NCBI GenBank assembly: GCA_947367725.1
Contig: CANBFZ010000156.1
Location: 1-5,273 of the forward strand
DNA: 5,273 nt
Direction: 5' to 3'
DNA from: an uncultured Eubacterium sp.
GTDB taxonomy: Bacteria; Bacillota; Clostridia; Peptostreptococcales; Anaerovoracaceae
This document shows positions 5,273 through 5,273 of the stretch, piece after piece. Positions within the stretch are counted from its first letter, which is position 1. Each line of letters begins with the position of its first letter. Position numbers and translations under genes: made by a program. The notes under the pieces are model-generated. The model made no database searches. It saw only the letters and a list, made by a program, of their open reading frames with translations, and had not been told where the DNA came from.

Positions 5273-5273
5273 G

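Overview
This window looks like ordinary chromosomal DNA from a Gram-positive, low-to-moderate-GC Bacillota, probably an anaerobic Clostridia of the Lachnospiraceae type. The basis is the family content: a Lit-type (TIGR01906/DUF1461) membrane protein, which is characteristic of low-GC Firmicutes, a PbuG/AzgA-type purine permease and a YyaL-type thioredoxin-fold protein. AAGGAG-like Shine-Dalgarno sites and sigma-A-like promoters agree with this. The genus is an inference that the sequence alone cannot settle.

Layout, left to right. (1) 1-498 (+) is the C-terminal part of alanine racemase (alr), cut by the window edge. (2) 499-819 is a gene-free interval between convergent genes. It holds a terminator-like hairpin just after alr and three copies of a 39-bp hairpin repeat with identical geometry (GTTCTGCA, 23 bases, TGCAGAAC). 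(3) 820-1542 (-) is a four-helix membrane protein of the Lit family, predicted to remodel lipoprotein acyl groups. Its promoter-like sequence sits so close to the ATG that the mRNA may be leaderless. (4) 1543-1745 is a divergent control region with a clear sigma-A-like promoter for the next gene and a short 5' leader carrying a hairpin plus U-rich tract. (5) 1746-3104 (+) is an NCS2 purine permease, closed by a textbook intrinsic terminator at 3117-3152. (6) 3153-3379 contains a possible promoter and a long leader ending in a hairpin that pairs with the Shine-Dalgarno site. (7) 3380-5191 (+) is a cytosolic COG1331/YyaL (SPATA20-like) protein that appears to lack the usual C-terminal ~80 residues. 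The last 82 bases contain no recognisable gene, only two CACGTG-centred palindromes.

The genes do not form one operon. alr and lit converge, lit and the permease diverge, and the permease is separated from the COG1331 gene by a terminator. The functions are housekeeping: D-alanine supply for the cell wall, lipoprotein maturation, nucleobase uptake and a conserved protein of unknown role. I found no defence system, mobile element, CRISPR array, tRNA or rRNA. The observations most worth following up are the hairpin-repeat trio, the apparently leaderless lit start, the SD-pairing hairpin before the COG1331 gene and that gene's short C-terminus. None of these amounts to a demonstrated new system.
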